Shown: positions 23,601 through 34,176 of the stretch, one piece after another
Numbering within the stretch: the stretch's first letter is position 1
Layout of the letters: every line of letters begins with the position of its first letter
Source of the DNA: Gautieria morchelliformis
Lineage: Eukaryota > Basidiomycota > Agaricomycetes > Gomphales > Gomphaceae
Reading direction: 5' to 3'
Assembly: GCA_015179125.1 (NCBI GenBank)
Contig: WHVA01000409.1
Coordinates: 1-64,000, forward strand
Length of the DNA: 64,000 bases
Notes under the pieces: generated by a model
Told to the model about the DNA's origin: nothing
The model's database searches: none
What the model saw: only the letters and a program-made list of their open reading frames with translations
Position numbers and translations under genes: made by a program

Positions 23601-26600
23601 GGCTCGCTCAGACTTGTGCAGGATTACCGGGCCTTGAATGCGATCACGATCAAGAACCGGTACCCCATTCCGCTCATTTCCGAATTGATCACACAACTCC
23701 GCGGGGCGAAGTACTTCACCAAGCTGGATGTCCGCTGGGGCTTCAATAATGTCCGGATCCGGGAGGGAGATGAGTGGAAGGCCGCATTCCACACCAACCA
23801 AGGACTCTTTGAGCCACAGGTCATGTTCTTTGGCCTCACCAACAGTCCTGCCACGTTCCAGACAATGATGAATGACATTTTCCGTGACATGATAGCAGAA
23901 GGGGTTGTCTGCGTCTACCTCGATGACATCCTCATCTTCACAAAAACAATGTCCGAACATCGGGAAGTCGTGCGGAGAGTGCTGGAACGACTCCGGGAGT
24001 ACAACCTGTGTCTCAAGCCGGAAAAGTGCGAATTTGAGCGGACGCGGATAGAGTATCTTGGGTGATCGTGTCGGAAGGAAAGGTGGAAATGGACCCCGTC
24101 AAGGTTTCCGGTGTGTCGGATTGGCCGGTGCCGCGGAACAAGAAGGAAGTCCAGTCCTTCATTGGGTTTGTCAATTTCTACCGGCGGTTCATCAAGGACT
24201 TCTCCTGCCACGCCCGTGCCCTCTTCGACCTCACCAAGAAGGAGGTTGGATGGCGGTGGGGAGAGCCGGAACGGGCCTCCTTTGACAAACTCAAAGAGCT
24301 GATCACTTCCGCCCCGGTCCTGATCTTTCCCGACGACTCTCGCCCTTACCGAGTGGAGGCGGATTCTTCCGACGCAGCTACCGGGGCGGTCTTGTCGCAA
24401 CAGTCATCGGAAGAAGGTGGGGGGTGGCATCCGATTGCCTTCTTCTCTAAGAGTCTCAGTCCGGTCGAGCGAAACTACGAGATCCATGACAAGGAGATGC
24501 TGGCAATCATCCGAGCGCTGGAGGAGTGGCGACACTTCCTCGAGGGTGCTCTATGCCCATTTGAGATCTGGACAGACCACAAGAACCTTGAGTATTTCCG
24601 CACGTCTAAGAAGTTGAACCGACGACAAGCACGGTGGTCCCTACACCTGTCCCGGTTTGACTTCATGCTCCACCACCGCCCCGGCCGCACCATGGGCAAG
24701 CCCGATGCCCTATCCCGCCGTGCGGATCATGGAAGCGGAAGCGGAGACAATGCGGATATGACACTGCTCCGCCCAAGTCTCTTTGCAATCCGCGCCCTAG
24801 AAGGAGTGACTGCAGTTGGAGCGGAAGCGGAAATGCTCCGGGACATCCGGAGACAGTATCGGAATGGAGAGAAGGAGGAGTCGGTAGTGAAGGCAGTGGA
24901 GGAACTTCGGAAAGGGCACTCACGGTCTGTACGGGCAGCGGAATGGTCGGAACGGGATGGGCTGCTCCACTTCAGAGGCAAGGTCTACGTTCCAGATGGG
25001 GCGGACCTCCGCCGCCGCATCGTGTCCCAGCACCATGACACACGGGTCGCTGGGCATGCTGGCAGGTGGAAGACGCTGGAGTTAGTGGCTCGGAATTACT
25101 GGTGGCCTCAGATGTCCCGCTACATTGGACAGTACGTGAAGACATGTGACCTTTGTCTCCGAACCAAAGCGCAACGACATCCACCCGTCGGAGAACTTGT
25201 TCCGCTCCCGATTCCCAAATCCCGCTGGGACACCATCAGCGTCGACTTCATTGTTGAACTCCCAGAGTCTCATGGCTACGACGCGATCATGAACGTCGTG
25301 GATTCGGTAAGCAAGGTGTCCCACTTCATTCCGACGCACACGACGATCACAGCCCTCGGAGCGGCCCGCCTGTTCCTTGCCCATGTCTGGAAGTTGCACG
25401 GGCTCCCGAAGCAAGTGGTTTCCGACCGAGGTCCGCAGTTTGTCGCGGAACTGACTCGGGAGCTCTACCGCCTGCTCGGCATAAAGCTAGCTACCACCAC
25501 GGCGTACCATCCGCAGGGTGACGGACAGACGGAACGGGTCAATCAGGAGTTGGAGCAATATCTCCGCCTCTTTGTCAATGAGAGGCAGGACGACTGGGAT
25601 GAATTACTTCCGCTGGCGGAATTCCAATACAACAACCATGTCCATTCCGCCACACAACAGACTCCCTTCATGCTCGACTCCGGACGACACCCGCGGATGG
25701 GCTTCGAACCACGCCAGGCTGAGTCCCGACTCGAGACGGTCAATGAGTTCCGAGACCGCATGGACTCCACCCTTTCGGAAGCCAAGTCGGCCCTTGCAAA
25801 GGCCAAGGATGACATGGCGAGGTACTACAACCAACGCCGGGTTCCTGCCCCAGAGTACCAAGTTGGAGACAAGGTGTATCTAGATGCAAGTGACATCCGC
25901 ACCACACGCCCTTCACAGAAGCTTGCCCACCGCTACCTTGGGCCCTTCACAGTGACGCGGAGGGTTGGACGGAATGCATACCGCCTGCGACTTCCGATGT
26001 CCATGTCCCGCCTCCACCCCGTCTTCAACGTGGTGAAGTTACTCCCTATGCTTGAGGACCCAATTCCAGGTCGGAAGGCTCATCCGCCACCTCTGCCAGA
26101 GATTGTAGATGGGGAGGAGCACTATGTGGTGGAACGGATCCTGGACAGCCGGTTTGTGCGAGGACGACTCCAATTCCTCGTGAAATGGGAAGGGTACGGG
26201 TACGAAGAGAATTCGTGGGTCCCGGAGCAAGATGTTTCCGCCCCGGACAAGCTCGGGGAGTTCTATAGGACACATCCCGGTGCCCCTCGCCGGATCCGCT
26301 CGTTGGCATTTCAATCCCTCGTGTCCCGTGCTTCGAGGACGCAGCACGCTAGAGAGGGGGTGATGTCAGGGGACACCCTGTTTTCCATTTCCAGTTCCGA
26401 CTCCATTTCCGACTCCGCTTCCGATTCCGATTCCGATTCCGATTCCATCTCCGCCTCCGCTCTCGGAAATGATTCCGCTTCTGGGAGAACTTCCACCAGT
26501 TCTGTTCGCCTTCCCAGTTCCACTCCAATTTCCGAGTTCCACCCTCGGAACAGTGTCGGAAATCAAGCGACTCGCGTAATAGGGGACATCAAGGGTCGAT

Positions 26601-26838
26601 CAAGGGTCAGGGAGGTGCAGGGTTGATGGCGGGTGCCAAGTGTTGTCCCTGGCTGCGCAGCGTAGTATAATACGGGCTCGCTGACATTGGGGGTCCTTAG
26701 ACTTTTCTCTTTGGATTTCCCCTTGTCAGGTGAGAATCCCCTCTCTTGTATGCTCTGTTCATTTATACAGACTTTGGATTTCCCCTTGTCAGTTGTGTGG
26801 TAGTGTGATCTCCACAACTAGCCAGGGTTGCCCTTACA
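20607..26838 (+). mobile_element. Ty3/gypsy chromovirus F, nearly whole
   Basis: The 5' LTR is 20607-21086 and the 3' LTR 26364-26838 (TGTCAGGGGACACC...GCCCTTACA). The order is gag to 22446 with a CCHC knuckle (CFRCQQPGHYAREC), protease (LVDCGATGQF near 22715), RT (YLDDILIF near 23925), RNase H (DHKNLEYFRTSK near 24580), integrase with HHCC and D,D,E (about 25030-25560), chromodomain ([15 protein letters not shown] near 26175-26220) and a polypurine tract AGAGAGGGGG before the 3' LTR. Gag and pol frames overlap by a few bases. Pol is open apart from about one break. The LTRs differ mainly in a TTCCGA-type repeat, so this is a young copy. It inserted into gag of element B. Confidence 0.9.
21271..22446 (+). 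CDS. Gag of chromovirus F
   Basis: This is a single open frame. The first in-frame ATG is at 21271, although the frame is open back to the LTR, so an upstream start is possible. It has a helical N-terminal part, the retrotransposon gag core (about 21480-21990, with FFKSDRASRFANK and a YIDRFQELIDLAEYDD stretch), a Pro-rich linker, and a CCHC zinc knuckle (C-x2-C-x4-H-x4-C, about 22230-22275) near the C-terminus. It encodes the structural protein of the virus-like particle. The stop overlaps the start of the pol frame by a few bases. Confidence 0.85.
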   Translation: MDPDDRLRNMEEELTRNRMKTDAIETALQAILAKLDIPQGGGNEMLDNPDFGKAELAEERKSAKLAKVKPATPADFDGDREKGRAFFNTCSIYFAIVGDLFPNDQARIHWALSFFKSDRASRFANKVIRHEAKGKGNYFRDWDAFEKTFSDQFCPKNEQLTALTKLEGTSWYQAKDPVDDYIDRFQELIDLAEYDDDKMIVIKFRRGLDPTLQNQVALLGDGAPDFDDPEGWYQAAQRVSRNREANEAFVETSRNMTRSSTRPTPPVPKSGSAFIPLRKVFPTLSPPAPIRNHSPPPSKSGPAPMDVDRMRGKGRGTITCFRCQQPGHYARECPQAFDIRLMTTEEKLELLPEFLALADISGVPTAEGVSENAEHGASEAEDASDFVTRSG

Positions 26839-27631
26839 ACCTCCACCCCGTCTTCAACGTGGTGAAGTTACTCCCTATGCTTGAGGACCCAATCCCAGGT
26901 CGGAAGGCTCATCCGCCACCTCCACCGGAAATTGTAGATGGGGAAGAGCACTATGTGGTGGAACGGATCCTGGACAGCCGGTTTGTGCAAGGATGACTCC
27001 AATTCCTCGTGAAATGGGAAGGGTATGGGTATGAGGAGAATTCGTGGGTCCCGGAGCAAGATGTTTCCGCTCCAGACAAACACCGTGAGTTCTATAGGAC
27101 ACACCCTGGTGCCCCTTGCCGAATCCACTTGCTGGCATTTCAATCCCTCGTGTCCCGTGCTTCGAGGACGCAGCACGCTAGAGGGGGGGTGATGTCAGGG
27201 GACACCCTGTTTTCCATTTCCAGTTACGACACCACACCCAGCTCCGACTCCATTTCCGAGTCCATTTCCGACTCCGCTTCCAGTCCCGATTCCATCTCTG
27301 CATCCGCTTTCATAAATGATTCCGCTTCTGGGAGAACTTCCACCAGTTCTGTTTGCCTTGCCAGTTCCACTCCAATTTCCGACTCCCACTCTCGGAACAG
27401 TGTCGGAAATCAAGCGACTCGCGTAATAGGTGGCATCAAGGGTTAATCAAGGGTCAGGGAGGTCAGGAGGGTGCAAGGTTGATGGCGGGTGCCAAGTGTT
27501 GTCCCTGGCTGCGCAGCGTAGTATAATACGGGCTCGCTGACATTGGGGGTCCTCAGACCTTTCTCTTTGGATTTCCCCTTGTCAGTTGTGTGGTAGTGTA
27601 ATCTCCACAACCAGCCAGGGTTGCCCTTACA
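26839..27631 (+). mobile_element. Tandem partial copy of F: integrase tail plus a third LTR
   Basis: Immediately after the 3' LTR of F, the sequence repeats the end of the F internal region (the [16 protein letters not shown] integrase tail and chromodomain, 26840-27180), followed by the polypurine tract and another epsilon LTR at 27193-27631. That LTR is about 40 bp shorter than the others because one of two internal copies of a GGATTTCCCCTTGTCAG repeat is gone. The LTR-internal-LTR-internal-LTR layout fits unequal recombination between two epsilon elements. It is a fossil fragment. Confidence 0.85.
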
Positions 27632-28240
27632 TGCACTGTATGCCGCTGCCCATCTGAACGGTGCATATGCACCATATCCTGCTGGCCCTCCGTATGGTGC
27701 ACATGAACGGTATCTCACTGCCCTCAGTACGGTGCAGGTGCACCATAGGCCGCTGCCCCTCCGAATGGTGCAGGTGCACCGTATCCCGCTGACCCTCCGT
27801 ATGGTGCAAATGCACCATATGTTGCCGCCCATCCGCATAGTGCACGTTCACCGTAGGCCGCTGAGCCTCCGTGCGGTGCACATGCACCGTATCACGCTGC
27901 CCCTCAGTACGGTGCAGGTGCACCGTAGGCCGCTGCCCCTCCGTACGGTGCATGTGCACCATACAACGCCTGTGGGTACAGTGCACGTGCACCATACAAC
28001 GCCTGTTGGTATGGTGAATATGCACCATACCCGGCCTGCGCATACGGTGCACGTGCCCCATACTGAGGGTCAGCGGGATACGGTGCACGTGTACAATAAC
28101 TGCGATGCACCGGGTTGAGGATGTGACCTTGGTTGGACATATCATGCACCATAGGCCGCATGCAGCCCGTCCATGCGGTGCACATCGCGTGCACCATACG
28201 CTGCCCGTCCATACAGTGCACGTGTACGATAACTGTGGTG
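27632..28240 (-). repeat. 36-bp palindromic minisatellite, block 1
   Basis: A degenerate tandem array has a period of mostly 36 bp (some 33). Each unit contains GGTGCA-n-GTGCACC flanked by TAC/GTA, so the best units hold the 20-bp palindrome TACGGTGCACGTGCACCGTA. Between palindromes is a CCGCTGCCCCTCC-type spacer, the reverse complement of the spacer in blocks 2 and 3, so this block is inverted relative to them. The period is a multiple of three, so frames stay open by chance on both strands. One minus-strand frame gives a Gly/Ala/Pro/Tyr-rich 12-residue repeat (GAxAPYGGAAAY-like) but contains stops. The array thins out after about 28110 and reappears at 28150-28225. Confidence 0.8.
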
Positions 28241-28651
28241 CACCGGGTTGAGGGTTGTGAGATTGGTTGGACAGATTAGAGCGGGACAACGATCTGCAAG
28301 ACAATGTAACCTCTGGCACATTCTCCAAATGCCGCCGCCCCACCCCGTAGGCCGCCCCTCAGTATGGCGCATGTGCTTGAGGCCTATGAGAGTGGTTGGA
28401 TAGATTAGAGCGCAACAATGATCTGCAAGACAACTTACCCTCCTGTCCATCTACCGCATATCATGTCGAAACCTTCCCATGGAAAGGGCATCGTTTCTTA
28501 GACCTTCCAATGTATGCACAAACGGACCTGGAATGGGTTAATAGAGTACCCAGATGCTTGGCCACTCCCACGAATGTACCTCTGGTCAGTCCAGTCGACT
28601 CGATAGTTGTTGTCATTATGTAAGTTAGAATCCACAAAACAGAGCACACAG
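28241..28651. other. Non-coding stretch with a short direct duplication
   Basis: No gene is recognised. A segment of about 60 bp is present twice (28243-28302 and 28378-28437, both containing GGTTGGA-AGATTAGAGCG and GATCTGCAAGACAA). The rest resembles nothing else in the window. Confidence 0.5.
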
Positions 28652-28967
28652 TGTCATGATTTGGTCACGTGACTACAACTCACGGGCTCGTGCGCAATCC
28701 ATTACATAAAACTGAGGATGCTTAGATCAGGTGACTATTGCCAAACAACACGTCACCTGTATGCCTCTCACTCCAGCCAACCACTCAAATTGACGAGTTT
28801 ACCTCGCACCACATCGGTGAGGATCCATGCTGACGTGTGGCTGGGAGACCACTGGATCACGTGGGTGACTCATCGAATAACGCTATAGTAATATAGTGAT
28901 TTCTTCTTGGTACACACTTCCTCTTTCCTCTAGCTTTTGTTTCCCTAGGGCTGAATTCAGGGATTGT
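28652..28967 (+). mobile_element. Possible small solo LTR or unclassified insertion
   Basis: The block starts TGTCATGATTTGGTCACGTG and ends in GGGATTGT. It is flanked by CACAG on both sides (28647-28651 and 28968-28972), and a TATA-like stretch and a pyrimidine-rich tract lie near its right end. Size and flanks suggest a solo LTR, but the right terminus does not end in CA, and there is no second copy in the window. The call is weak. Confidence 0.35.
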
Positions 28968-29179
28968 CACAGGCTCATGGGTCATTATTACAGAATGACA
29001 GAATGACTACATCATGGCTGTGATCGAGACATTGAGACGCGAGAGACCCAAGACAAATGAAGTCAAAACAGTCGCCATTAAAGAAATTGATGAAAACCTT
29101 GAAGTGTGTTATTGATCAAGTTGCATAATGATATGCCCTGATCAATCTGTAGCATTACTTCCCTCACGCAGGACCGTCT

Positions 29180-29287
29180 AGGTGCACCATACTGAGGGGC
29201 AGCGGGATACCGTGCACGCGCACCGTTCGGAGGGGCGGCGGCATACGGTGCAGGTGCACCGTACTGTGAGGGGCAGCGGCTATGGTG
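29180..29287 (+). repeat. 36-bp palindromic minisatellite, block 2
   Basis: About three degenerate units of the same minisatellite lie here, with the spacer as GAGGGGCAGCGG on the plus strand, so the orientation is opposite to block 1. It directly abuts repeat R440 copy 1. The 200 bp to its left (28973-29179) show nothing recognisable. Confidence 0.75.
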
Positions 29288-29729
29288 TGTTGGGTGCATT
29301 TATGCTCCTGCACCAAAATCAAGCATAATATATTCGATTTGCTGTATGGTGTTTCAATCTCTTCTCACATTGTTCTTGTACTATGCATCCATTTCTCTGA
29401 TTATTTTCGAAATTTTCCAGTCACTCCCTACCTCTCCATTCCATCTTGTTATTTCTATTTTCACAAGCGGCTGCACCCAGCGGAGTCTGAAATGACTTCG
29501 ACGCGCGAGCTCTTGGGCGCTAAAGGGCCGGGTAGTAGTACATGCACAGTGAGACAGATTTCCCCCTCTCTCAGTGACAAATAAATTCACTGAGAGAGGC
29601 AAGTAAATTAGTCTAGTGTTCTTTCGATTTATTGACCTAGAAATTCTCTGTAGTGAATTAATTTCTAGGTAGTGTATAATATATTTAGAGTGACAACTAA
29701 ATTCACTGAGAGAGTGAATTAATTTCTAG
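29288..29729 (+). repeat. Unclassified interspersed repeat R440, copy 1
   Basis: This 442-bp block is repeated at 30686-31121. It starts TGTTGGGTGCATTTATGC and ends GTGAATTAATTTCTAG. It contains a hairpin with 13-bp arms (CCTCTCTCAGTGA at 29565-29577 and its complement at 29587-29599), and the TAAATTCACTGAGAGAG part of it is repeated once more near the end. No ORF or pol III box was recognised. It could be a MITE-like, SINE-like or LTR-derived repeat. The class is not determined. Confidence 0.7.
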
Positions 29730-29784
29730 TCTATTCTTTTGAGCCACAAGTCCATACCTACTGCCTATAATTCCTGTCCTCTAC

Positions 29785-30100
29785 ATGGTGCCCGTGCACC
29801 GTATGGAGGGGCAGCAGCATACAGTGCAGGTGCACCATACGGGGGCCAGTGGCATACAGTGCACGTGCACCGTTCTGAGGAGCAGCAGCCTACGGTGCAG
29901 GTGCACCGTACTGAGGCGCAGCGGCCTACGGTGCAGCTGCACCGTACTGAGGCGCAGCGGGATACGGTGCACATGCACCGTTCGGAGGGGCAGCGGCATA
30001 CGGTGCACGTGCACCGTATGGAGGGTCAGCGGGATATGGTGCACGTGCACCGTACTGAGGGGCAGCGGGATACGGTGCATGCGCACCGTACTGAGGATGC
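29785..30100 (+). repeat. 36-bp palindromic minisatellite, block 3
   Basis: About eight well-preserved 36-bp units lie here, several holding the complete TACGGTGCACGTGCACCGTA palindrome or a one-base variant, alternating with GAGG-GCAGCGG spacers. This is the cleanest block of the array. It lies between the two R440 copies. Open frames on both strands come from the 36-bp period. Confidence 0.85.
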
Positions 30101-30685
30101 GAGGGGATGGTTCAGGGGTGTTGTAACCACAAGGTAATTTACTGAGGCGCACATACGTGCATATACACGAGTTACGAGTCGAGGCTTCCAGCATGCATGC
30201 TGGATCGCATGTGCCACCGAAGCTGAGCCGAGGCACCACACATGCAACGAGATCCGAGTATCAATACATTAGCCCAAACCGGAGATGCAGATCCTGGCGC
30301 ATTTGTAGGGAGCCGGCTGAATAGTTCAGCATCTATTTAGCCTGTATCAAACCTCCTATCACAGTAGTATAAGTCGCGTTACATGTACCGTAGAAACGAC
30401 ACACGAATCTTATCCGTCCGGCTTCAAGTCACAAGCCGTAGTCCCCTGCGCTCGAGTCAATGCGCACCACGAGTCGAGTCGAGTCTGCCTCTGCGCTCGA
30501 GTTAATGCGCATGCCCCTAAAGCACTTCTAATATCGTAATAATAAGGGGAACCGAAGGTAGAGGCCTAGGGACCGGCGTCTGAGTTTCACACCCATGTAT
30601 TTTACAGCATGTCGTACATGTAATTTACAACGGGCTGTATATGATTCAAACTGCCGGTGTCTGCCGCCTGCCCCCATGAACGTGT
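30101..30685. other. Intergenic stretch without a recognised gene
   Basis: No coding region or element is recognised. A 16-bp perfect palindrome CCAGCATGCATGCTGG lies near 30188, and a GCGCTCGAGT-AATGCGCA segment occurs twice (about 30448 and 30494). Confidence 0.5.
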
Positions 30686-31121
30686 TGTTGGGTGCATTTA
30701 TGCTCCTGCACCAAAATCAAGCATAATATATTCGATTTATTGTATGGTGTTCCAATCTCTTCTCACATTGTTCTTGTACCATGCATCCACTTCTCTGATT
30801 ATTTTCGAAATTTTCCAGTCACACCCTACCTCTCCATTTCATTTTGTTATCTCTATTTTCACAAGCGGCTGCACCCAGCGGAGTTTGAAATGACTTCGAC
30901 GTGCGAGCTCTTGGGCGCTAAAGGGCCGGGTGCACGTATATGCTTTCTGAGACAGGATAGTACTCCTCTCTCAGTGACAATAAATTCACTGAGAGAGGCG
31001 AGTAGTATTCTTTATATTTTAATAGCATGTTGACTGAAAATCATGTAGTGAATTTGATTCTAGGTATTGTATTAATATAACAGTGACAATAAATTCACTG
31101 AGAGAGTGAATTTGATTCTAG
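30686..31121 (+). repeat. Unclassified interspersed repeat R440, copy 2
   Basis: This is the second copy of the block at 29288-29729, in the same orientation and highly similar over the first 270 bp, then more divergent. The CTCTCTCAGTGA/TCACTGAGAGAG hairpin and the second TAAATTCACTGAGAGAG copy are retained. The stretches after the hairpin differ in a matched way (in copy 1 GTGAATTAATTTCTAG, here GTGAATTTGATTCTAG, each repeated internally). Confidence 0.7.
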
Positions 31122-31164
31122 CTTTCTAAGAACTCTACCAAACCTTCCCTGCCATAACCCAGAG

Positions 31165-31819
31165 TGTTACGTATCGAGATTTCCGCTAAGTCGGAACTGG
31201 AAAGGACAGCGGCTTCAACTTGTAGGTTGCGCCCCCAATGAACTATCGTCCTAGGTATTTCGGAAATGGGTCGGAAGTCGGAATGTACTGAACTGAAGGT
31301 TGGTCGGAACTTGAGGCGGAATTGAGGCGGAAGACGGAAGGCGGAGAGACTGAGGTCTTGCTAGACTCACTGTGCTAAGAACAGGAGATGGAGCGAAGGA
31401 AATCAAGTATCGAAGGTGATTATCTGATTGCAGAATAACAGACATACATGACAGGCTTTTTATACAAAGAGCTGAGACAACAGGTAATGGGGTAGTACTA
31501 AGCAAATTCCAGGGGAAGCGGAAGTCGAGTAGACAATGCGTGGGAACTAACTAATCGGGGAACAATGGGACTACAAGGGGGTTCAGGGTAAGATAAAACA
31601 ATGGCAAAGGACAAGGGGTCGGGAAAACATGTCTGACAACGAACTACAAGGGTGACCAGATATGTGATCTTGATGAACGATGAAGCGGGTCTGGTGGGTC
31701 CGGGTAATAGAGTTGAAAGAACAAGGGAATAGAACAATGGGCGGAATGTCGGAAATATTGGAGGGGCGGAAAGTGTAGCGGAACTGAAGGTCGGAAGTCG
31801 GAAATGAACGGTCGTAACA
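31165..31819 (-). mobile_element. Solo LTR, beta family
   Basis: This 655-bp LTR runs, on plus, from TGTTACGTATCGAG to GGTCGTAACA, with a perfect 5-bp target duplication CAGAG (31160-31164 and 31820-31824). It is close to the LTR of chromovirus B and to the solo LTR at 9129-9782. Intact termini and duplication suggest a fairly recent insertion. Confidence 0.92.
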
Positions 31820-31861
31820 CAGAGTTGCTAACACGTGTCGGCCATTGTTACCAACTAGTGG

Positions 31862-32527
31862 GTGTCCTGGGGCTCTGCAAAGCAATCGCACTCAACCAGC
31901 TCATTATATTCTGGACGATATCCATGCAACTGTTTGGAAACTATTGCGCAAGTGCCAACAACTGTGAATTCACATAGAATGGGTCCCCATCCATGCAGGA
32001 GTCGAAGGCAACAATCTTGCCGACGAACAGGCAAAGAAGGCCTCTGGGGGTGACACATCTGACGCCGCTGACCTCCCACAGCTTCTGCAGAAACGGCTGC
32101 CGGCAAGCATCTCGGCCCTGAAGGCGCATTGCAAGAAGTCCACACTGCAATGATGGTGGAAGGCCTGGTCCCGCTCCCCACACTTCTAAAAGATGTCCAG
32201 AATGGACTCAATGATGCCCAACCAGAAAGTGCACAAGATTCTCAGCGCGCTGCTTTGCCGGGCATCTAGTATCACTGTCCAGCTACGAACAGGTCATGTA
32301 TCCCTTAACCTTTTCCTTAAAAAGATAAAGGCGACAGACTCGGCACTGTGCAAACGATGCTGGCAACCTGAAACGCTTGTGCACTTTCTCAAACACTGCA
32401 AGAGGTTCATGGAACCCTCAGACGCAAAGCAGGCAAGGCCAGTCACTCTGTCTCATGCCTGCTAGGAGACCCAAAGATCCTCCCTGCCACCCTCCGATTC
32501 ATCCAAGACACTGCCCGCTTCAACTGA
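31862..32527 (+). pseudogene. 5'-truncated LINE (Tad/L1-like), RNase H and C-terminal part
   Basis: Plus-strand translation gives the end of a LINE second ORF. The RNase H segment near 31978-32150 has WVPIHAGVEGNNLADEQAKK, with the D and His of that fold. The usual downstream LRTGHVSLNLFL motif follows (near 32283-32325), then a C-terminal CCHC knuckle (C-x2-C-x7-H-x4-C, near 32350-32400), ending in GDPKILPATLRFIQDTARFN and a TGA at 32525-32527. A TGA near 32150 and a frame change after it show it is dead. Endonuclease and reverse transcriptase are missing, as expected for 5' truncation. What follows may be its 3' UTR, but no poly(A) tail is obvious. Confidence 0.75.
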
Positions 32528-33689
32528 TACATGGACATCGCCCCACACGAAGACAACCCAGCCTAAGCCCATCTTCTCATGAATCTGCTGCTCAACACAG
32601 ATACTGACTCATCTCTCACAGCGGCCCAACACCCAACCTCGACTCTCATTTTCTGCCAAACACCTTCCATGAGGGATTGGCCCTCCTGTGCCTCTCTGGC
32701 CAATTTTTAAATACACCCCAGTCTTACCTACACTGCCCTTGACCCCACCCTAACAAACCACATCATGTATTCGCACAGTCAGATGCACTGGAGATTTGAG
32801 GAGTTTTGACTGTCACTGGGGGACTGGTGACAGGCTCCCTCCGTGGCAAGAGGCAAAGACCCAGAGATGCAACCATCTCCAAATAATGAATAAAGATAAA
32901 GCGTGGCAGGTTTAGAATCGCCTCTCCAGCCCCACCCAGGGCCAAGGAGGATGTTTATAAATGTCATATATATGTATATATAGCTTAGCTCATCTATATT
33001 TCATAAAATATATCAAAATTGAGGCAGTTGCCAGCAATTGTAAGGCATGCTTAATCCTAGCCCCAAAGTTCTTTCTCACAGTCTGCTGCTCCCTCGGGAA
33101 AGGGTGTATACCCCATTGTCTAAACATCAATAGTTGCATATCTTTGTACTATACATGCATATTATTTTAAACATACCTTCTAATCAAGTCTCTCAACCAT
33201 ATATAATAATATAGTACAGGTATTGTCCATACTTGCTTCTATATTCTGTGATTGTACATCTAACATGTTTCATGTATACTTTTAATATATAGTCATCCAC
33301 ATCCTCTCTGAAATTGCTCTGTTATATCAATACACACCATGCTTTAGCACATACAACCATATTTTTAAAATATCAGAACATTCAAAAAAATTTAGGATGT
33401 CCACAATATACAAGTTGCTCAAAATGATGGACTATGGATTTGGTTAGGGTTGATATTTTACAAGATATCTAATATATCCTAGAAGAATGTACATTGTTGT
33501 CAATGTGAACATCCTCCCAAGTGCATCTGCAGATATGCTACTTTGCACTTCACTTCTATCTTCCAAATCACACACTTAAATAGTATAGTATACTCCTTCA
33601 TTAGGGAAGCTAGTACACACATAGATACCAGGCACCATAAGCGCCAGGCGCTTTGAGCCCGTTAATTGAACCTCTCTCTCTCTCTCGAG
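32528..33689. other. AT-rich stretch without a recognised gene
   Basis: About 1.2 kb has no convincing ORF. The first few hundred bases may be LINE 3' sequence. Positions 32960-33630 are AT-rich with TATATA runs. A small inverted repeat AAGCGCCAGGCGCTTT lies near 33639 and a (CT)n run at 33670-33686 borders gypsy fragment C. Confidence 0.55.
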
Positions 33690-34176
33690 TATGGGCAGGC
33701 TATGTAGCAGTCTGGTGGGCCGCTGCATGCCTGTCTTGGTGGTCTGGCACTTCACGCATGAAGTGCAGAATGCCTGGATAGGCCACCAGTATGTTCTTCA
33801 AATGTAGTTCTAAGTCTTCAGTTGACCGTAATGGCCAATTGTCTGGTGGGCATGATCGATAATGATTTTAATCAGCCTCCTTCCCCCTTGAAATACATTT
33901 TGACATCCCTCTTGAGCAGATTTTTTGTCCAAATTAGCCCATCCCAGATTCCGAATCTTGGATGCGCATCCAGGTTCTCCATGATCTTCATGAACATGGG
34001 CTCCTTATGGTAGGAGTTGTGTAGGACCTTTGGCAGGTCCATGTTCTCTTCGGCGCTTACACATAGGGAGGCTCCGTCATTGCCTGTTGCAATGACATGG
34101 ATGTTGTCATCATCTTTGTCTGGCAACGATGCGTCATGGCGAGGCTCCTTGGCGGAGCCCTCATTCATGACCGCAG

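Noticed and set aside
27627-28343. Long His/Val/Arg-rich and Ala/Pro/Tyr-rich ORFs on both strands
   Set aside because: They follow from the 36-bp period of the minisatellite. Several frames are open at once and the most protein-like one contains stops.
27632-30100. CRISPR-like array
   Set aside because: The repeats are contiguous with no unique spacers, units are degenerate, and the genome is eukaryotic.
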